From NCBI RefSeq assembly GCF_006547045.1, contig NZ_CP041242.1:124001-188000 (forward strand): a DNA stretch of 64,000 bases, in the 5' to 3' direction. The notes below the pieces were generated by a model that was not told where the DNA came from, did not search any database, and saw nothing but the letters and a program-made list of their open reading frames with translations. This stretch comes from Lysobacter alkalisoli. Lineage in GTDB: Bacteria > Pseudomonadota > Gammaproteobacteria > Xanthomonadales > Xanthomonadaceae. The position numbers and the translations under genes were made by a program. Below, in pieces: positions 8,304 through 22,461 of the stretch (the first letter of the stretch is position 1; every line of letters starts with the position of its first letter).

Positions 8304-9284
8304 ATGAATGCACTTGCGGCCACGAAGGCCCGGCTCACCGACCTCCACCCGAGCCCGGACGACATCCTCGGCGATGCCCTCGCCGGGTTGTCGCAGGCAC
8401 CGAAGCGGCTGTCATCGAAGTACTTCTACGATGAAACCGGCTCGAAGCTGTTCGAGGACATCACCCGCCAGCCCGAGTACTACCTCACGCGCGTGGAGAT
8501 GGCGTTGCTCGACGCGCGACTGGACGCGATCGCCGATACGGTCGGGCCGGAGCTGCACGTGGTCGAGTACGGCAGCGGCAGCGGGCGCAAGACCGAACGC
8601 CTGCTCGAAAGCCTGCACGATCCGGTCGCCTACACCCCGATCGAGATCTCGCGCACGATGCTGCTGGCCAGCACCGCGCGGCTGGCGGAACGCTTCCCCG
8701 CGATCGAGATGCTGCCGGTCTGCGCCGACTTCACCCAGCCGGTGCCGTTGCCCGAGCCCGAGGCGGGGCATGGCGTGCACCGGACCCTGGTGTTCTTCCC
8801 CGGCTCGACCCTCGGCAACTTCACCCGTAACGAAGCCGTGCACCTGCTGCGCTCGATGCGCGCGACGATGGGCGCGCAGGGCCAGGCGCTGGTCGGCATC
8901 GATCTGGACAAGGATCCGGCGATCATCGAGGCCGCCTACAACGATGCCGCAGGCGTCACCGCCGCGTTCACCCATAACCTGCTGGTTCGACTGAACCGCG
9001 AGATCGGCAGCGACTTCGACCTCGATGGCTTCGAACATCGCGCGGTCTACGCACGCGAGCGCGGTCGCATCGAGACCTTCCTGGTCAGCCGCCGCGCGCA
9101 GGACGTGACCGTCGATGGTCGCGTGTTCCATTTCGCCGAAGGCGAGGCAATGAACGTCGAATACAGCCACAAGTACACCGAAGCCGGATTCGCCGCTCTG
9201 GTGGCCGAGGCCGGCCTGAAGGTCGTGCGCCGCTGGAACGACCCGCGCGACTGGTTCGGCCTGCGCCTGCTGCAGCCGGCCTGA
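8304..9284 (+). CDS. egtD: L-histidine N-alpha-methyltransferase EgtD
   Basis: The 326-residue product matches EgtD in length and signatures: SSKYFYDETGSKLFEDI near residue 38, the SAM-binding segment VVEYGSGSGRKTERLL (residues 87-101), and LVFFPGSTLGNFTRNEA. EgtD trimethylates histidine to hercynine with three SAM molecules, supplying the substrate of EgtB. It lies 13 bp after egtB and 21 bp before a flavodoxin gene, all on the same strand. Family identity is very secure. The short spacing implies one transcript from the egtB promoter. Confidence 0.95.
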   Translation: MNALAATKARLTDLHPSPDDILGDALAGLSQAPKRLSSKYFYDETGSKLFEDITRQPEYYLTRVEMALLDARLDAIADTVGPELHVVEYGSGSGRKTERLLESLHDPVAYTPIEISRTMLLASTARLAERFPAIEMLPVCADFTQPVPLPEPEAGHGVHRTLVFFPGSTLGNFTRNEAVHLLRSMRATMGAQGQALVGIDLDKDPAIIEAAYNDAAGVTAAFTHNLLVRLNREIGSDFDLDGFEHRAVYARERGRIETFLVSRRAQDVTVDGRVFHFAEGEAMNVEYSHKYTEAGFAALVAEAGLKVVRRWNDPRDWFGLRLLQPA

Positions 9285-9305
9285 ACCCGTATCGAGGACG
9301 CGACG

Positions 9306-10028
9306 ATGGCCAAAGAACCCGAACCGCCCGCGCGTTACGACGACCTGCGCGCATTGTTCCTCAACTGCACGCTCAAGCCCTCGGGCCTGGATTCGCACAC
9401 CGAGCGACTGATCGAGGTTGCGGCCGGCGTCATGCGCAAGCAGCGCGTGAAGGTCGATATCGTCCGTCCCGTGGACCTGGACCTCGCCCCGGGCGTGCAG
9501 CCCGACATGACCGGGCACGGCTTCGCGCGTGACGATTGGCCCGATCTGTGCGGCAAGGTGATGGCGGCCGACATCCTGGTGCTGTGCACGCCGATCTGGC
9601 TCGGCGAGGAGAGCTCGGTGTGCCGGCGGGTGATCGAGCGGCTGTACGCCGAGTCCGGCAAGCTCAACGACAAGGGGCAGTACGTCTATTACGGCCGCGT
9701 CGGCGGATGCCTGGTCACCGGCAACGAGGATGGGATCAAGCACTGCGCGATGACGGTGCTGTACGCGTTGCAGCACCTGGGCTACACGATCCCGCCGCAG
9801 GCCGACGCCGGCTGGATCGGCGAGGCCGGTCCGGGGCCCTCGTACGGCGACGATGGCGTCGGTTACGACAACGACTTCACCCAGCGCAACACCACGTTCA
9901 TGGCCTGGAACCTGATGCATTTCGCGCGGATGCTCAAGGACGCCGGCGGTATCCCGGCGCATGGCAACCAGCGCGACCAGTGGGACGCCGGCTGCCGTTT
10001 CGATCATCCGAACCCGGAATACCGCTGA
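9306..10028 (+). CDS. Flavodoxin family protein / NAD(P)H-dependent FMN reductase-like
   Basis: 240 residues with a flavodoxin-like fold. An N-terminal strand LRALFLNCTLKPSG leads into an FMN-phosphate loop region. The middle ADILVLCTPIWLGEESSVCRRVIERL is typical of NAD(P)H-dependent FMN reductase/flavodoxin_2 proteins. A GAGGAC ribosome-binding site precedes the ATG by a few bases. It is the third gene of the egtB-egtD transcript. It could supply electrons or deal with a redox by-product of thiol metabolism, but that is only positional inference. It converges with gltD, and no strong terminator is seen in the 69-bp gap. Confidence 0.82.
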   Translation: MAKEPEPPARYDDLRALFLNCTLKPSGLDSHTERLIEVAAGVMRKQRVKVDIVRPVDLDLAPGVQPDMTGHGFARDDWPDLCGKVMAADILVLCTPIWLGEESSVCRRVIERLYAESGKLNDKGQYVYYGRVGGCLVTGNEDGIKHCAMTVLYALQHLGYTIPPQADAGWIGEAGPGPSYGDDGVGYDNDFTQRNTTFMAWNLMHFARMLKDAGGIPAHGNQRDQWDAGCRFDHPNPEYR

Positions 10029-10097
10029 GGGCCTTCGCGGGCCACCGCCCGCGTGCGCCAACCCCGGTACGGCCAAAGGCCGCATCCGGGAAGCGGG

Positions 10098-16186
<6,089 letters not shown>

Positions 16187-16487
16187 AGGACGAAACTCCG
16201 TGGTGGCGTTGCCGGATGGCTCGAAAGACGGGGACGGAACAGCGCGGTTCGCTTGCGCGATCCGGCCGGCCTTGGAGCCAAGGGTCTCCCGACTAAAGCA
16301 CAGATTGTGCGCTGCCGCAAATGGTATTGTTCCAGCGTAAATAGTTGAAATTGAAACTGTTTTGTTTCTTCGCCTGCCGCCGGGATGGCGGCTTCGGATG
16401 ATCCCCGTGGACGGGCTCACGGCGTGTCCCGGTTCCTGGTCGTCGAACCGCTAGACTTTGCGCTCCCCCGCCGCCCTCCGGCACCGC
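16187..16487. promoter_or_regulatory. Divergent control region between gltB and an MFS transporter gene
   Basis: About 300 bp with no credible gene. Bases 16290-16380 form an AT-rich patch, unusual in this GC-rich window, with TTGAAATTGAAACTG and runs of T. This is the likely promoter area for gltB on the minus strand. The frame through 16187-16420 is open but encodes no recognisable glutamate synthase sequence, so it is treated as leader. Exact -35 and -10 boxes cannot be assigned with confidence. Confidence 0.4.
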
Positions 16488-17786
16488 ATGACCGACACCG
16501 ACCCCACCTCGGGCGCCTCCATCTCCGGCGTACGCCGCCGCGCCGCGCTGGCCTTCATCTTTGTCGTCGTCCTGATCGACATCCTGGCGTTCGGGCTGAT
16601 CATCCCGGTGCTGCCGCACCTGATCGAGGACTTCGCCGGCGGCGAAACCGCGCATGCGGCGTACTGGGTGGCGACCTTCGGTTTCGTGTTCGCGGCGATC
16701 CAGTTCGTCTGCTCGCCGATCCAGGGCACGCTGTCGGATCGTTTCGGGCGGCGGCCGGTGATCCTGCTGTCGTGCCTCGGGCTCGGGCTCGACTTCGTGT
16801 TCATGGCGCTGGCGCCGACCCTGGCGTGGTTGCTGGTCGGGCGGATCATCTCCGGCATCACCTCGGCCAGTTTCACCACCGCCAATGCCTATGTCGCCGA
16901 CGTGGTGCCGCCGGACCAGCGCGCGAAGAGCTACGGCATGCTCGGCGCCGCGTTCGGCATCGGCTTCGTGGTCGGACCGCTGCTCGGCGGCTGGCTCGGC
17001 GACATCGACCTGCGGCTTCCGTTCTGGTTCGCCGCCGGGCTGGCCCTGCTCAACTTCCTGTATGGCTGGTTCGTGCTGCCCGAGTCGCTGCCGAAGGAAA
17101 AGCGCAGTGCTCGCTTCGACTGGTCGCACGCCAACCCGGTCGGTTCGATCGGGCTGCTGCGGCGCTACCCGCAGGTGTTCGGGCTGGCGGCGGTGGTGTT
17201 CCTCGCCAACCTCGCGCACTACGTCTATCCGAGCGTATTCGTGCTGTTCGCCGACTACCGCTTCGGCTGGGGCCCGCGCGAGGTCGGCTGGGTGCTGGCC
17301 GCGGTCGGCGTGTGCAGCATCGTCGTCAACGCGGTGCTGGTTGGCCGGGTCGTGCGCTGGCTCGGCGAGCGCCGTACCCTGCTGCTCGGCTTGAGCTGCG
17401 GCGTGGCCGGCTTCGTGGTCTATGGGCTGGCCGGCAATGGCTGGGTGTGGCTGCTTGGCCTGCCGGTCAGTGCGTTGTGGGCGCTGGCGGCACCGGCCAC
17501 CCAGGCACTGATCACGCGCGAGGTCGGGCCGGAAGTACAGGGCCGTATCCAGGGCGCGCTGATGAGTCTGGTGTCGATGGCCGGCATCGTCGGGCCGGTG
17601 CTGTTCGCCGGCAGTTTCGGCTTCTTCATCAGCGATGCCGCGCCCGCGCACCTGCCGGGTGTGCCGTGGCTGATCGCGGCGGTGCTGCTCGGCAGCGCGG
17701 TCGGCATTGCCTGGTGGAAGGCGCCACGCGGGGTGGCCGCGCCGGCGGCCGAGCGCGCGGAAGCGGCTGCGGCCAAGGTCCGTTGA
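16488..17786 (+). CDS. MFS transporter, TetA/TCR (drug:H+ antiporter-1) type
   Basis: About 432 residues with 12 predicted transmembrane segments. Loop 2-3 carries the MFS signature as GTLSDRFGRRPVIL, and helix 5 shows the antiporter-type motif GAAFGIGFVVGPLLGG. The N-terminal LIDILAFGLIIPVLPHL is highly typical of TetA-like DHA1 tetracycline/multidrug exporters. Such proteins expel small molecules in exchange for protons, but chromosomal members often have unknown substrates. No TetR repressor gene is adjacent, so it should not be read as a resistance gene. ATG 16488 fits the family better than the in-frame start 30 bp upstream. Confidence 0.88.
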   Translation: MTDTDPTSGASISGVRRRAALAFIFVVVLIDILAFGLIIPVLPHLIEDFAGGETAHAAYWVATFGFVFAAIQFVCSPIQGTLSDRFGRRPVILLSCLGLGLDFVFMALAPTLAWLLVGRIISGITSASFTTANAYVADVVPPDQRAKSYGMLGAAFGIGFVVGPLLGGWLGDIDLRLPFWFAAGLALLNFLYGWFVLPESLPKEKRSARFDWSHANPVGSIGLLRRYPQVFGLAAVVFLANLAHYVYPSVFVLFADYRFGWGPREVGWVLAAVGVCSIVVNAVLVGRVVRWLGERRTLLLGLSCGVAGFVVYGLAGNGWVWLLGLPVSALWALAAPATQALITREVGPEVQGRIQGALMSLVSMAGIVGPVLFAGSFGFFISDAAPAHLPGVPWLIAAVLLGSAVGIAWWKAPRGVAAPAAERAEAAAAKVR

Positions 17787-17969
17787 CCGGGCACAGGCGG
17801 ACGATTCGGCGCATCCCTGCGCCTCACCTTCGCTCCGTGAAGGACGGCAGCGCCTTTCCGCGCGCGGCTCGTCGTTCCGTGATGGACGGGCGGTTGCGCG
17901 TCCGTTCCACCGTGCCGCCGTCCCTGGCAGCGCATGGCCGGGACCGGGTCCCGTGGCCCCGGCCGAGGC

Positions 17970-19928
17970 TCAGTTCTTGATCGTCACGTTGTCGATGTAG
18001 ACGTTGACGTCGTAGCTGGTCTGCGCGCGATACAGCCAGATCGCATCAAGGGTGACGGTGCTGGCGGTGATTGCACCATTGCCGCCGACCCAGGCGTTCC
18101 AGTGCGCGCTGTTGGTCAGGTTCCACTCGACATAGGTCCAGGTGTTGGCCGCCAGCGAACGCGTGGTCGAGCGCTCGGTGCCGTCGCTGTCGTCGATGCC
18201 GACCGCCACGCTCATGCCGCTGCCGGCTGCGTACACCCAGAAGCCGATGCGGCCGTTGCTGCGGCTGAGCTTGACGTTGTTGGACGGGCTGCCGGAGCCC
18301 GACAGCAGCCGGACCGCCCAGTTGGCCGAACTGTTGGGGTTGTCCTTCAGCAGCACCCGCAGCGAGCAGCTGCCGTTGTGGCGGATGGTGCAGTTGCGCG
18401 TCGCCGACGAGGCGGTGGAGATGCCGGTGGTGCTGCCGGAGTAGGCCGGGCTGGTGTTGAAGTGGCCGACGCTGCTCTCGAAGCTGTCGAGCACCTTGGT
18501 GGTGCCGCCGCTGCCCGGATTGAGCAGGGTGTAGTAGCGCTTCCAGTCCCAGTTGATGCCCGGGTCGGTGTGGGTCTGGCCGCTGAAGTGCTGGTGGCCC
18601 TTGATCTTGACACTGGTCGGCAACACGTTGATGCCGCTGCTGGCGGCGCCGTTGTAGGCGGCGCTGCAGCTGATTCCCGAGTACTTGGAGCAGAACGAGC
18701 GCACCAGTGCCGACGAGCTGTTGTACATCGCGGTGGTGTACCAGGAGCTGTTGTTGACGTAGCCCTCGTGCTCGATGCCGAGCGTATAGCTGTTGTGGTT
18801 GCGCACGTGCCAGCCGGTGTGCGCGTTGCGCACCATCTGGGTGACCTGGCCATCGGAGCTGCGGATCACGTAATGGGCGCTGACGTTGGCCGACGCGTTC
18901 TTGAACCAGGAAATGGTGCCGGCGTAGCTGCCCTGGGCGGTGTGGATGGTGACCGCACTGATCGCGGCGCTGCGCGAGGCGGTGTAGTTGGACGAGTGCG
19001 CCGGATTCCAGATCGCCGGGCCGTAGTCGGTGCTCATGATGCCGACGTCGCTGCTGGCCTGCAGCCGGTCGCCGTCCGCCGGGGCGGTGCGCTGCAGGGT
19101 TTCGCTGACCGGGTCGATCGCGTACTGGTCGGTGATCACGCGATCGCTCTCGACGTCGAGACGGACGAACGGCGCCTTCTGCTGGATCAGCTGGTCGGGC
19201 GTGAACGCGCGTTCCCAACGCACCGTGCGCTCGGGCACCACGATGCCGCGGTCGTTGACGCCGCGATCCTGGGCCAGCAGCACGTCATAGGCGAAGCTGG
19301 TGCGGGCGAAGTCCTGCACCTCGCCGTCCCCGGTCGCGAACCCGGCATAACGCGCCAGCGCCGGGGCGATCTCGTCCTGTTCCGACTTCGCCCGCGTGCC
19401 GCTGGCGCTGATCTGACTGGCGCTGATCTCGCGGTCGAGCAGGGCGGCGGCGGCGAGGATGTTGGTGCGCGGGTCGGCGATCACCTTCGAGGCCGGCACG
19501 CCGAGCAGCCGCGCCGCCTCGCCGACCTGGTCGGCGAAGCCTTCGCCGTGGTACAGGCCCATCACGCCGTAGGCGCGCGGCATGTGCAGGTGGCTGCCGC
19601 CCTCGTGGTCGGGTTCGGGCTGCAGGTGCATCCAGCGGCTCTGCACGTAGGCGATCGCCTCCAGGGTGCCGGCCGGAATCGACGGATAGCGTGCGTAGGC
19701 CTGGCGGAAATAGCCGGGGAACGCAGCGCGTTGCGGCCGCAGGCGCGTTTCCTCCTGCTGCAGGCGAAGGGCCAGCGCGGGGTCGGCGTCGGGTGCGGCG
19801 AAGTCGGGGGCGGCTGGCCTGGAAACGTCGGGCCGGGCCGTGGGTGGAGCCGCCGCCGCGGTGGTCGCGATCAGGCCGGCCAGCACGGTGGAAACCAGCC
19901 GCGCCGGAGTCATGTGTGGTGTCTTCAT
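17970..19928 (-). CDS. Secreted N-acetylmuramoyl-L-alanine amidase with C-terminal beta-sandwich
   Basis: 652 residues with a signal peptide (about 1-26, ending in ATTAAAA). Residues ~60-190 look lysozyme/transglycosylase-like (QAYARYPSIPAGTLEAIAYV and ALLDREISAS). A type-2 amidase (PGRP-like) domain spans roughly 290-490. It has zinc-ligand histidines in VTIHTAQG and in KGHQHFSGQTHTDPG, plus the NSYTLGIEHEG strand. The last ~150 residues form a jelly-roll, CBM-like module. It probably cleaves the amide bond between MurNAc and the stem peptide of peptidoglycan, either in the cell's own wall or in that of competing bacteria. It is convergent with the MFS gene and is followed downstream by a 183-bp gap with no gene. 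Confidence 0.85.
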   Translation of the reverse strand: MKTPHMTPARLVSTVLAGLIATTAAAAPPTARPDVSRPAAPDFAAPDADPALALRLQQEETRLRPQRAAFPGYFRQAYARYPSIPAGTLEAIAYVQSRWMHLQPEPDHEGGSHLHMPRAYGVMGLYHGEGFADQVGEAARLLGVPASKVIADPRTNILAAAALLDREISASQISASGTRAKSEQDEIAPALARYAGFATGDGEVQDFARTSFAYDVLLAQDRGVNDRGIVVPERTVRWERAFTPDQLIQQKAPFVRLDVESDRVITDQYAIDPVSETLQRTAPADGDRLQASSDVGIMSTDYGPAIWNPAHSSNYTASRSAAISAVTIHTAQGSYAGTISWFKNASANVSAHYVIRSSDGQVTQMVRNAHTGWHVRNHNSYTLGIEHEGYVNNSSWYTTAMYNSSSALVRSFCSKYSGISCSAAYNGAASSGINVLPTSVKIKGHQHFSGQTHTDPGINWDWKRYYTLLNPGSGGTTKVLDSFESSVGHFNTSPAYSGSTTGISTASSATRNCTIRHNGSCSLRVLLKDNPNSSANWAVRLLSGSGSPSNNVKLSRSNGRIGFWVYAAGSGMSVAVGIDDSDGTERSTTRSLAANTWTYVEWNLTNSAHWNAWVGGNGAITASTVTLDAIWLYRAQTSYDVNVYIDNVTIKN

Positions 19929-20132
19929 CGTCCGTGGTCCTTGACTGTTGAAAGTGGTCTTGTCGATGTTGCCCGGCCACTTCTACCGTCCTCAGGTTTC
20001 AGTAACCGCGGACCAGGTCGAAAAATAAAATATTCCTTGTCGGCGCGTGCCCATGCGCCGACGAATGGTGCGTCCGCCGGAGGCGAAACGTGATCGTTGT
20101 CGCGTATCGATCGTGGCGGGTCGGTGGCCCGC

Positions 20133-20573
20133 TCAGTCTTCCAGCCGTGCCAGCTGCTCGGCCGACAGTGGCAGCAGGGCCCAGAAGCCGGTGCCGGCCG
20201 CGGCCCAGCGCCGGGCGGTGTCATCGAGGATGTCGAGCAGGACCGCGAAGTCGTCGGCGTGGCTGTCGCGCCAGTCACCGCCATGCTCGATCAGCAGCAC
20301 ATAGCCCGGGGCCGGCCACCATGACAGGTCGGCGAGTGTGTCGGCCAGCGCGTCCCAGTTGCCACCGAACCAGTCCGGGAACCGACCGGCTGCGGCGAAG
20401 CACTCCATCAGGCCGGCCTTGTCCGGGCAGTCGGCCAGGTCGATGCGCAGCAGGGCGTAGTCGAGCGCGGTCGCAGCCCGGGTCAAAGCCGTGCTGTCGC
20501 GTGCGTCGACGAAATAGACGCCGGCCTGTGCGGGGTCGGCCAGCAGGCCGGTGAGTTCTTCGTCGGGGATCAT
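20133..20573 (-). CDS. Barstar family ribonuclease inhibitor
   Basis: 146 residues of the barstar (barnase inhibitor) family. The core pattern GRFPDWFGGNWDALADTLADLSWW matches the conserved barstar helix/loop that plugs the RNase active site, including FGGNWDAL. The acidic composition fits an inhibitor of a basic RNase. The ATG overlaps the stop of the upstream ribonuclease gene by ATGA (20570-20573), so the two are translationally coupled. It should bind and neutralise the barnase-like enzyme before export or on re-entry. The family call is secure; the physiological need for it is unknown. Confidence 0.92.
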   Translation of the reverse strand: MIPDEELTGLLADPAQAGVYFVDARDSTALTRAATALDYALLRIDLADCPDKAGLMECFAAAGRFPDWFGGNWDALADTLADLSWWPAPGYVLLIEHGGDWRDSHADDFAVLLDILDDTARRWAAAGTGFWALLPLSAEQLARLED

Positions 20574-21082
20574 CGCGCCGCCTCCGTGCCGGCCGCAGGC
20601 GCCCAGTCGAAGCGCCGGAAGCTGCGGTAATGATCGCGGGTGTACCAGTACTCGCTCGGCGGGTCGCCTCCGGTGACGATCCGGCGCGCGCCGCGATCGC
20701 GCGCGCCGGGAGTGGCGACGGTGTATTCGCGGTACCAGCCACGCGGTTGTTGTGGCAGCCGCCGTTCGCGATTCTGGAACACGCCGCCGTCCTGGCGGTG
20801 GGGATGCGGACCGCCTTTGGCGATGCGCACAAGCACCGGCCGCGCTTCCGGGGGCAGGAACGCCGGAAGCGCATCTGCCGTGCGTGGAGTGTCGACACCG
20901 ACGCCGACGCCGTCGCTGGCCGGAACCGGCAGCGCGCCGTCATTGCCGTGCTGCGCCCACAGCCACAGGCCGAGCAGGACGATGGCGGCAAGCAGCCAGA
21001 GCGGCCGGCGCATGCCGGTAGCGAGTCTGCTCGCGCCGTGTCGGTTGGCGCCGGGCCCGTTGGAGCCGGGCCTGCGGCTCAT
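20570..21082 (-). CDS. Barnase/RNase Sa-type guanyl-specific ribonuclease, membrane-anchored or secreted
   Basis: 170 residues from the ATG at 21082. A hydrophobic N-terminal stretch LWLLAAIVLLGLWLWA (about 29-44) is a signal anchor or signal peptide. The C-terminal domain has the microbial RNase N1/T1 pattern: the catalytic glutamate in WYREYTV, arginines in RDRGARRIVTGG, and the catalytic histidine in YTRDHYRSF. An in-frame ATG at 21013 would give a conventional short signal peptide. The ATG at 21082 overlaps the upstream stop as ATGA, which favours coupling. Together with the adjacent barstar it forms a complete RNase-inhibitor pair. It may scavenge nucleotides or act against competitors; the sequence does not decide. 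Confidence 0.9.
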   Translation of the reverse strand: MSRRPGSNGPGANRHGASRLATGMRRPLWLLAAIVLLGLWLWAQHGNDGALPVPASDGVGVGVDTPRTADALPAFLPPEARPVLVRIAKGGPHPHRQDGGVFQNRERRLPQQPRGWYREYTVATPGARDRGARRIVTGGDPPSEYWYTRDHYRSFRRFDWAPAAGTEAAR

Positions 21083-21369
21083 CCGCAGCGGATGCCGGTG
21101 ATCGCGCCGCGATCGTTGACGTCGATGTTCACCCGGTCGGCGCGGTAGTCCATCGTCGCCGCCATCCCGGGTTCGAGCACACGCACGTCGCGGCTGCCGG
21201 TATCGCGAAGCACGTCATCGATCAGGTTCTGGTCGGGCGCGCGGCCGATCGCCCAGCTCGCGGGCTCGGCATTGCATTGTCCGATCGTCTGCGGCGGCAG
21301 TGGTGTGGTGGTGCAGGCGGTGGCGAGCAGCAGGGTCGATGCCGCGATCAGGGTCAGAGTCGGGCGCAT
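21079..21369 (-). CDS. I78-family peptidase inhibitor, putative lipoprotein
   Basis: 96 residues. The N-terminus is a lipoprotein-like signal (LLLATAC, Cys at about 19). The remainder matches the I78 potato-inhibitor-like fold, with the N-terminal CNAEPASWAIGR and C-terminal DRVNIDVNDRGAITGIRCG, where the last strand and two cysteines are typical. Such inhibitors block serine proteases in the periplasm. Its stop overlaps the RNase start (ATGA), and it lies 35 bp after the MrfB-like gene. The inhibitor, RNase and barstar genes are thus probably one transcript. Confidence 0.87.
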   Translation of the reverse strand: MRPTLTLIAASTLLLATACTTTPLPPQTIGQCNAEPASWAIGRAPDQNLIDDVLRDTGSRDVRVLEPGMAATMDYRADRVNIDVNDRGAITGIRCG

Positions 21370-21404
21370 GATGGCATTCCTTCTGGAATTGTGTGCCGGG
21401 CAGG

Positions 21405-22301
21405 CTACACCGCGCGCGTTCGCGCGGCATGAAGACCCGGCAACGCGATCGCGGTGTCGTCGGCGCTGGACGCCAGCGCGAGCAGCAGTCGGGCCAGCGT
21501 CACCACGTCCTGATGATTGTGCGCACAGACGCGGCGCAGGTTGGTCGCCGGCCCACCGCGCAGCCAGGACAGCCACGCCGCCGGTGCCTGTGCGCCGGGC
21601 AGGTCGTCCTCGCGCACGATGCCGAGCAGTTCGCGTTCGACCGTGGCCAGCCGGCAGTCGGCCCAGCGACCCTTGTGAAAGCGCCGTGTCGGGAACAGCA
21701 GGTCAAGGTGGTCGAGCGGCGAGATCGGGTCGGGCAGCCGCGCCAGCCGGTAACGTGCCTTGAGCAGCGGGGCGTCGTAGCAGCGGCCGTTGTAGCTGCA
21801 CAGCACGGTGTCGGGCGCCAACCAGCCGGCGAACGCGCGCAACATCGCCGGCTCGGCGGCCATCGTCGTCATCAACAGCTGGCGCACGCGCAGGCCGGGG
21901 CCCTGCAGCGGATCGTCGTGCCAGTCGGCCGCGCCGATCTGGAACGCACGGGTGCCGGTGCCGCCGGCCAGACCGGTGGTTTCGGTGTCGAAGAACAGCA
22001 GATGCTGCGGCGCGATGCTGCTGTCGCGGCGGGCGAAGCCAAGTGGTATCGGCGTGGACGGTGGCGGTAACGGCAGGTGGCTGCTGATCAGGTGCAGGCC
22101 GGGGACGATCTCCTTGCCGGGAAGTGTGCGGTCCGCGGAGTGGGACTGCGACGATGCCTTGCGTTCGCGGATGCGGAGCAGGCGATGCAGCGAGGCGGGG
22201 TCCGCGGTACGCGCCGGGGTCGTGTCCGGCGTCGCTGCTGTCGGAGCGGACGTGCCCGCCTGTCGCTGCAATATCCGCAGGCGGTCAATCGCTGCGCTCA
22301 T
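21405..22301 (-). CDS. mrfB: YprB/MrfB-like RNase H-fold exonuclease
   Basis: 298 residues from the ATG at 22301. The C-terminal ~200 residues carry DEDD-type exonuclease motifs: FFDTETTGLAGG (motif I), CSYNGRCYDAPLLKARY (motif II) and CAHNHQDVVTLARL (motif III). This is the YprB / RNase_H_2 family. In Bacillus subtilis the partner genes mrfA (yprA, helicase) and mrfB (yprB, exonuclease) repair mitomycin C lesions outside UvrABC. Here the gene directly follows the MrfA-like helicase on the same strand, with a REP doublet in the 156-bp gap. The N-terminal ~100 residues are low-complexity and poorly conserved. Functional equivalence is inferred from family and neighbourhood. Confidence 0.85.
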   Translation of the reverse strand: MSAAIDRLRILQRQAGTSAPTAATPDTTPARTADPASLHRLLRIRERKASSQSHSADRTLPGKEIVPGLHLISSHLPLPPPSTPIPLGFARRDSSIAPQHLLFFDTETTGLAGGTGTRAFQIGAADWHDDPLQGPGLRVRQLLMTTMAAEPAMLRAFAGWLAPDTVLCSYNGRCYDAPLLKARYRLARLPDPISPLDHLDLLFPTRRFHKGRWADCRLATVERELLGIVREDDLPGAQAPAAWLSWLRGGPATNLRRVCAHNHQDVVTLARLLLALASSADDTAIALPGLHAARTRAV

Positions 22302-22386
22302 ATGAACTCGTGGAGTTCGCGGCGCGGGCAAGGTGGAGCCGAACCGGGGACGGGGTCTTGCGCTGTCCTTGCGCGCATGTGAATTC

Positions 22387-22461
22387 GTAGCCCGGGTAAG
22401 CGACGCGCACCCGGGGTTGGATGGCAATGGGTCCCGGGTGCGTTCCGCTTACCCGGGCTAC
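22387..22461. repeat. Inverted GTAG-REP doublet at the mrfA 3' end
   Basis: Two REP palindromes in opposite orientation with arms CCCGGGT/ACCCGGG; the outer ends are GTAG (22387) and CTAC (to 22461). The terminal CTA at 22458-22460 is the stop codon (TAG on the minus strand) of the helicase gene, so the REP element itself supplies the stop. It lies 86 bp upstream of the mrfB start. It may stabilise or attenuate the transcript between the two genes. Confidence 0.82.

Noticed and set aside
16187-16420. Longer N-terminal extension of GltB
   Set aside because: The frame is open but the residues are not glutamate synthase-like and include the AT-rich probable promoter; GTG 16186 has a ribosome-binding site and gives a normal propeptide.
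16488-17786. Tetracycline resistance gene
   Set aside because: TetA-like sequence but no adjacent tetR, no mobile context, and chromosomal members commonly have other substrates.
20133-21082. Type VI secretion effector/immunity island
   Set aside because: No VgrG, PAAR, Hcp or Rhs sequence nearby; the RNase has its own signal anchor. It is kept as an RNase-inhibitor pair only.
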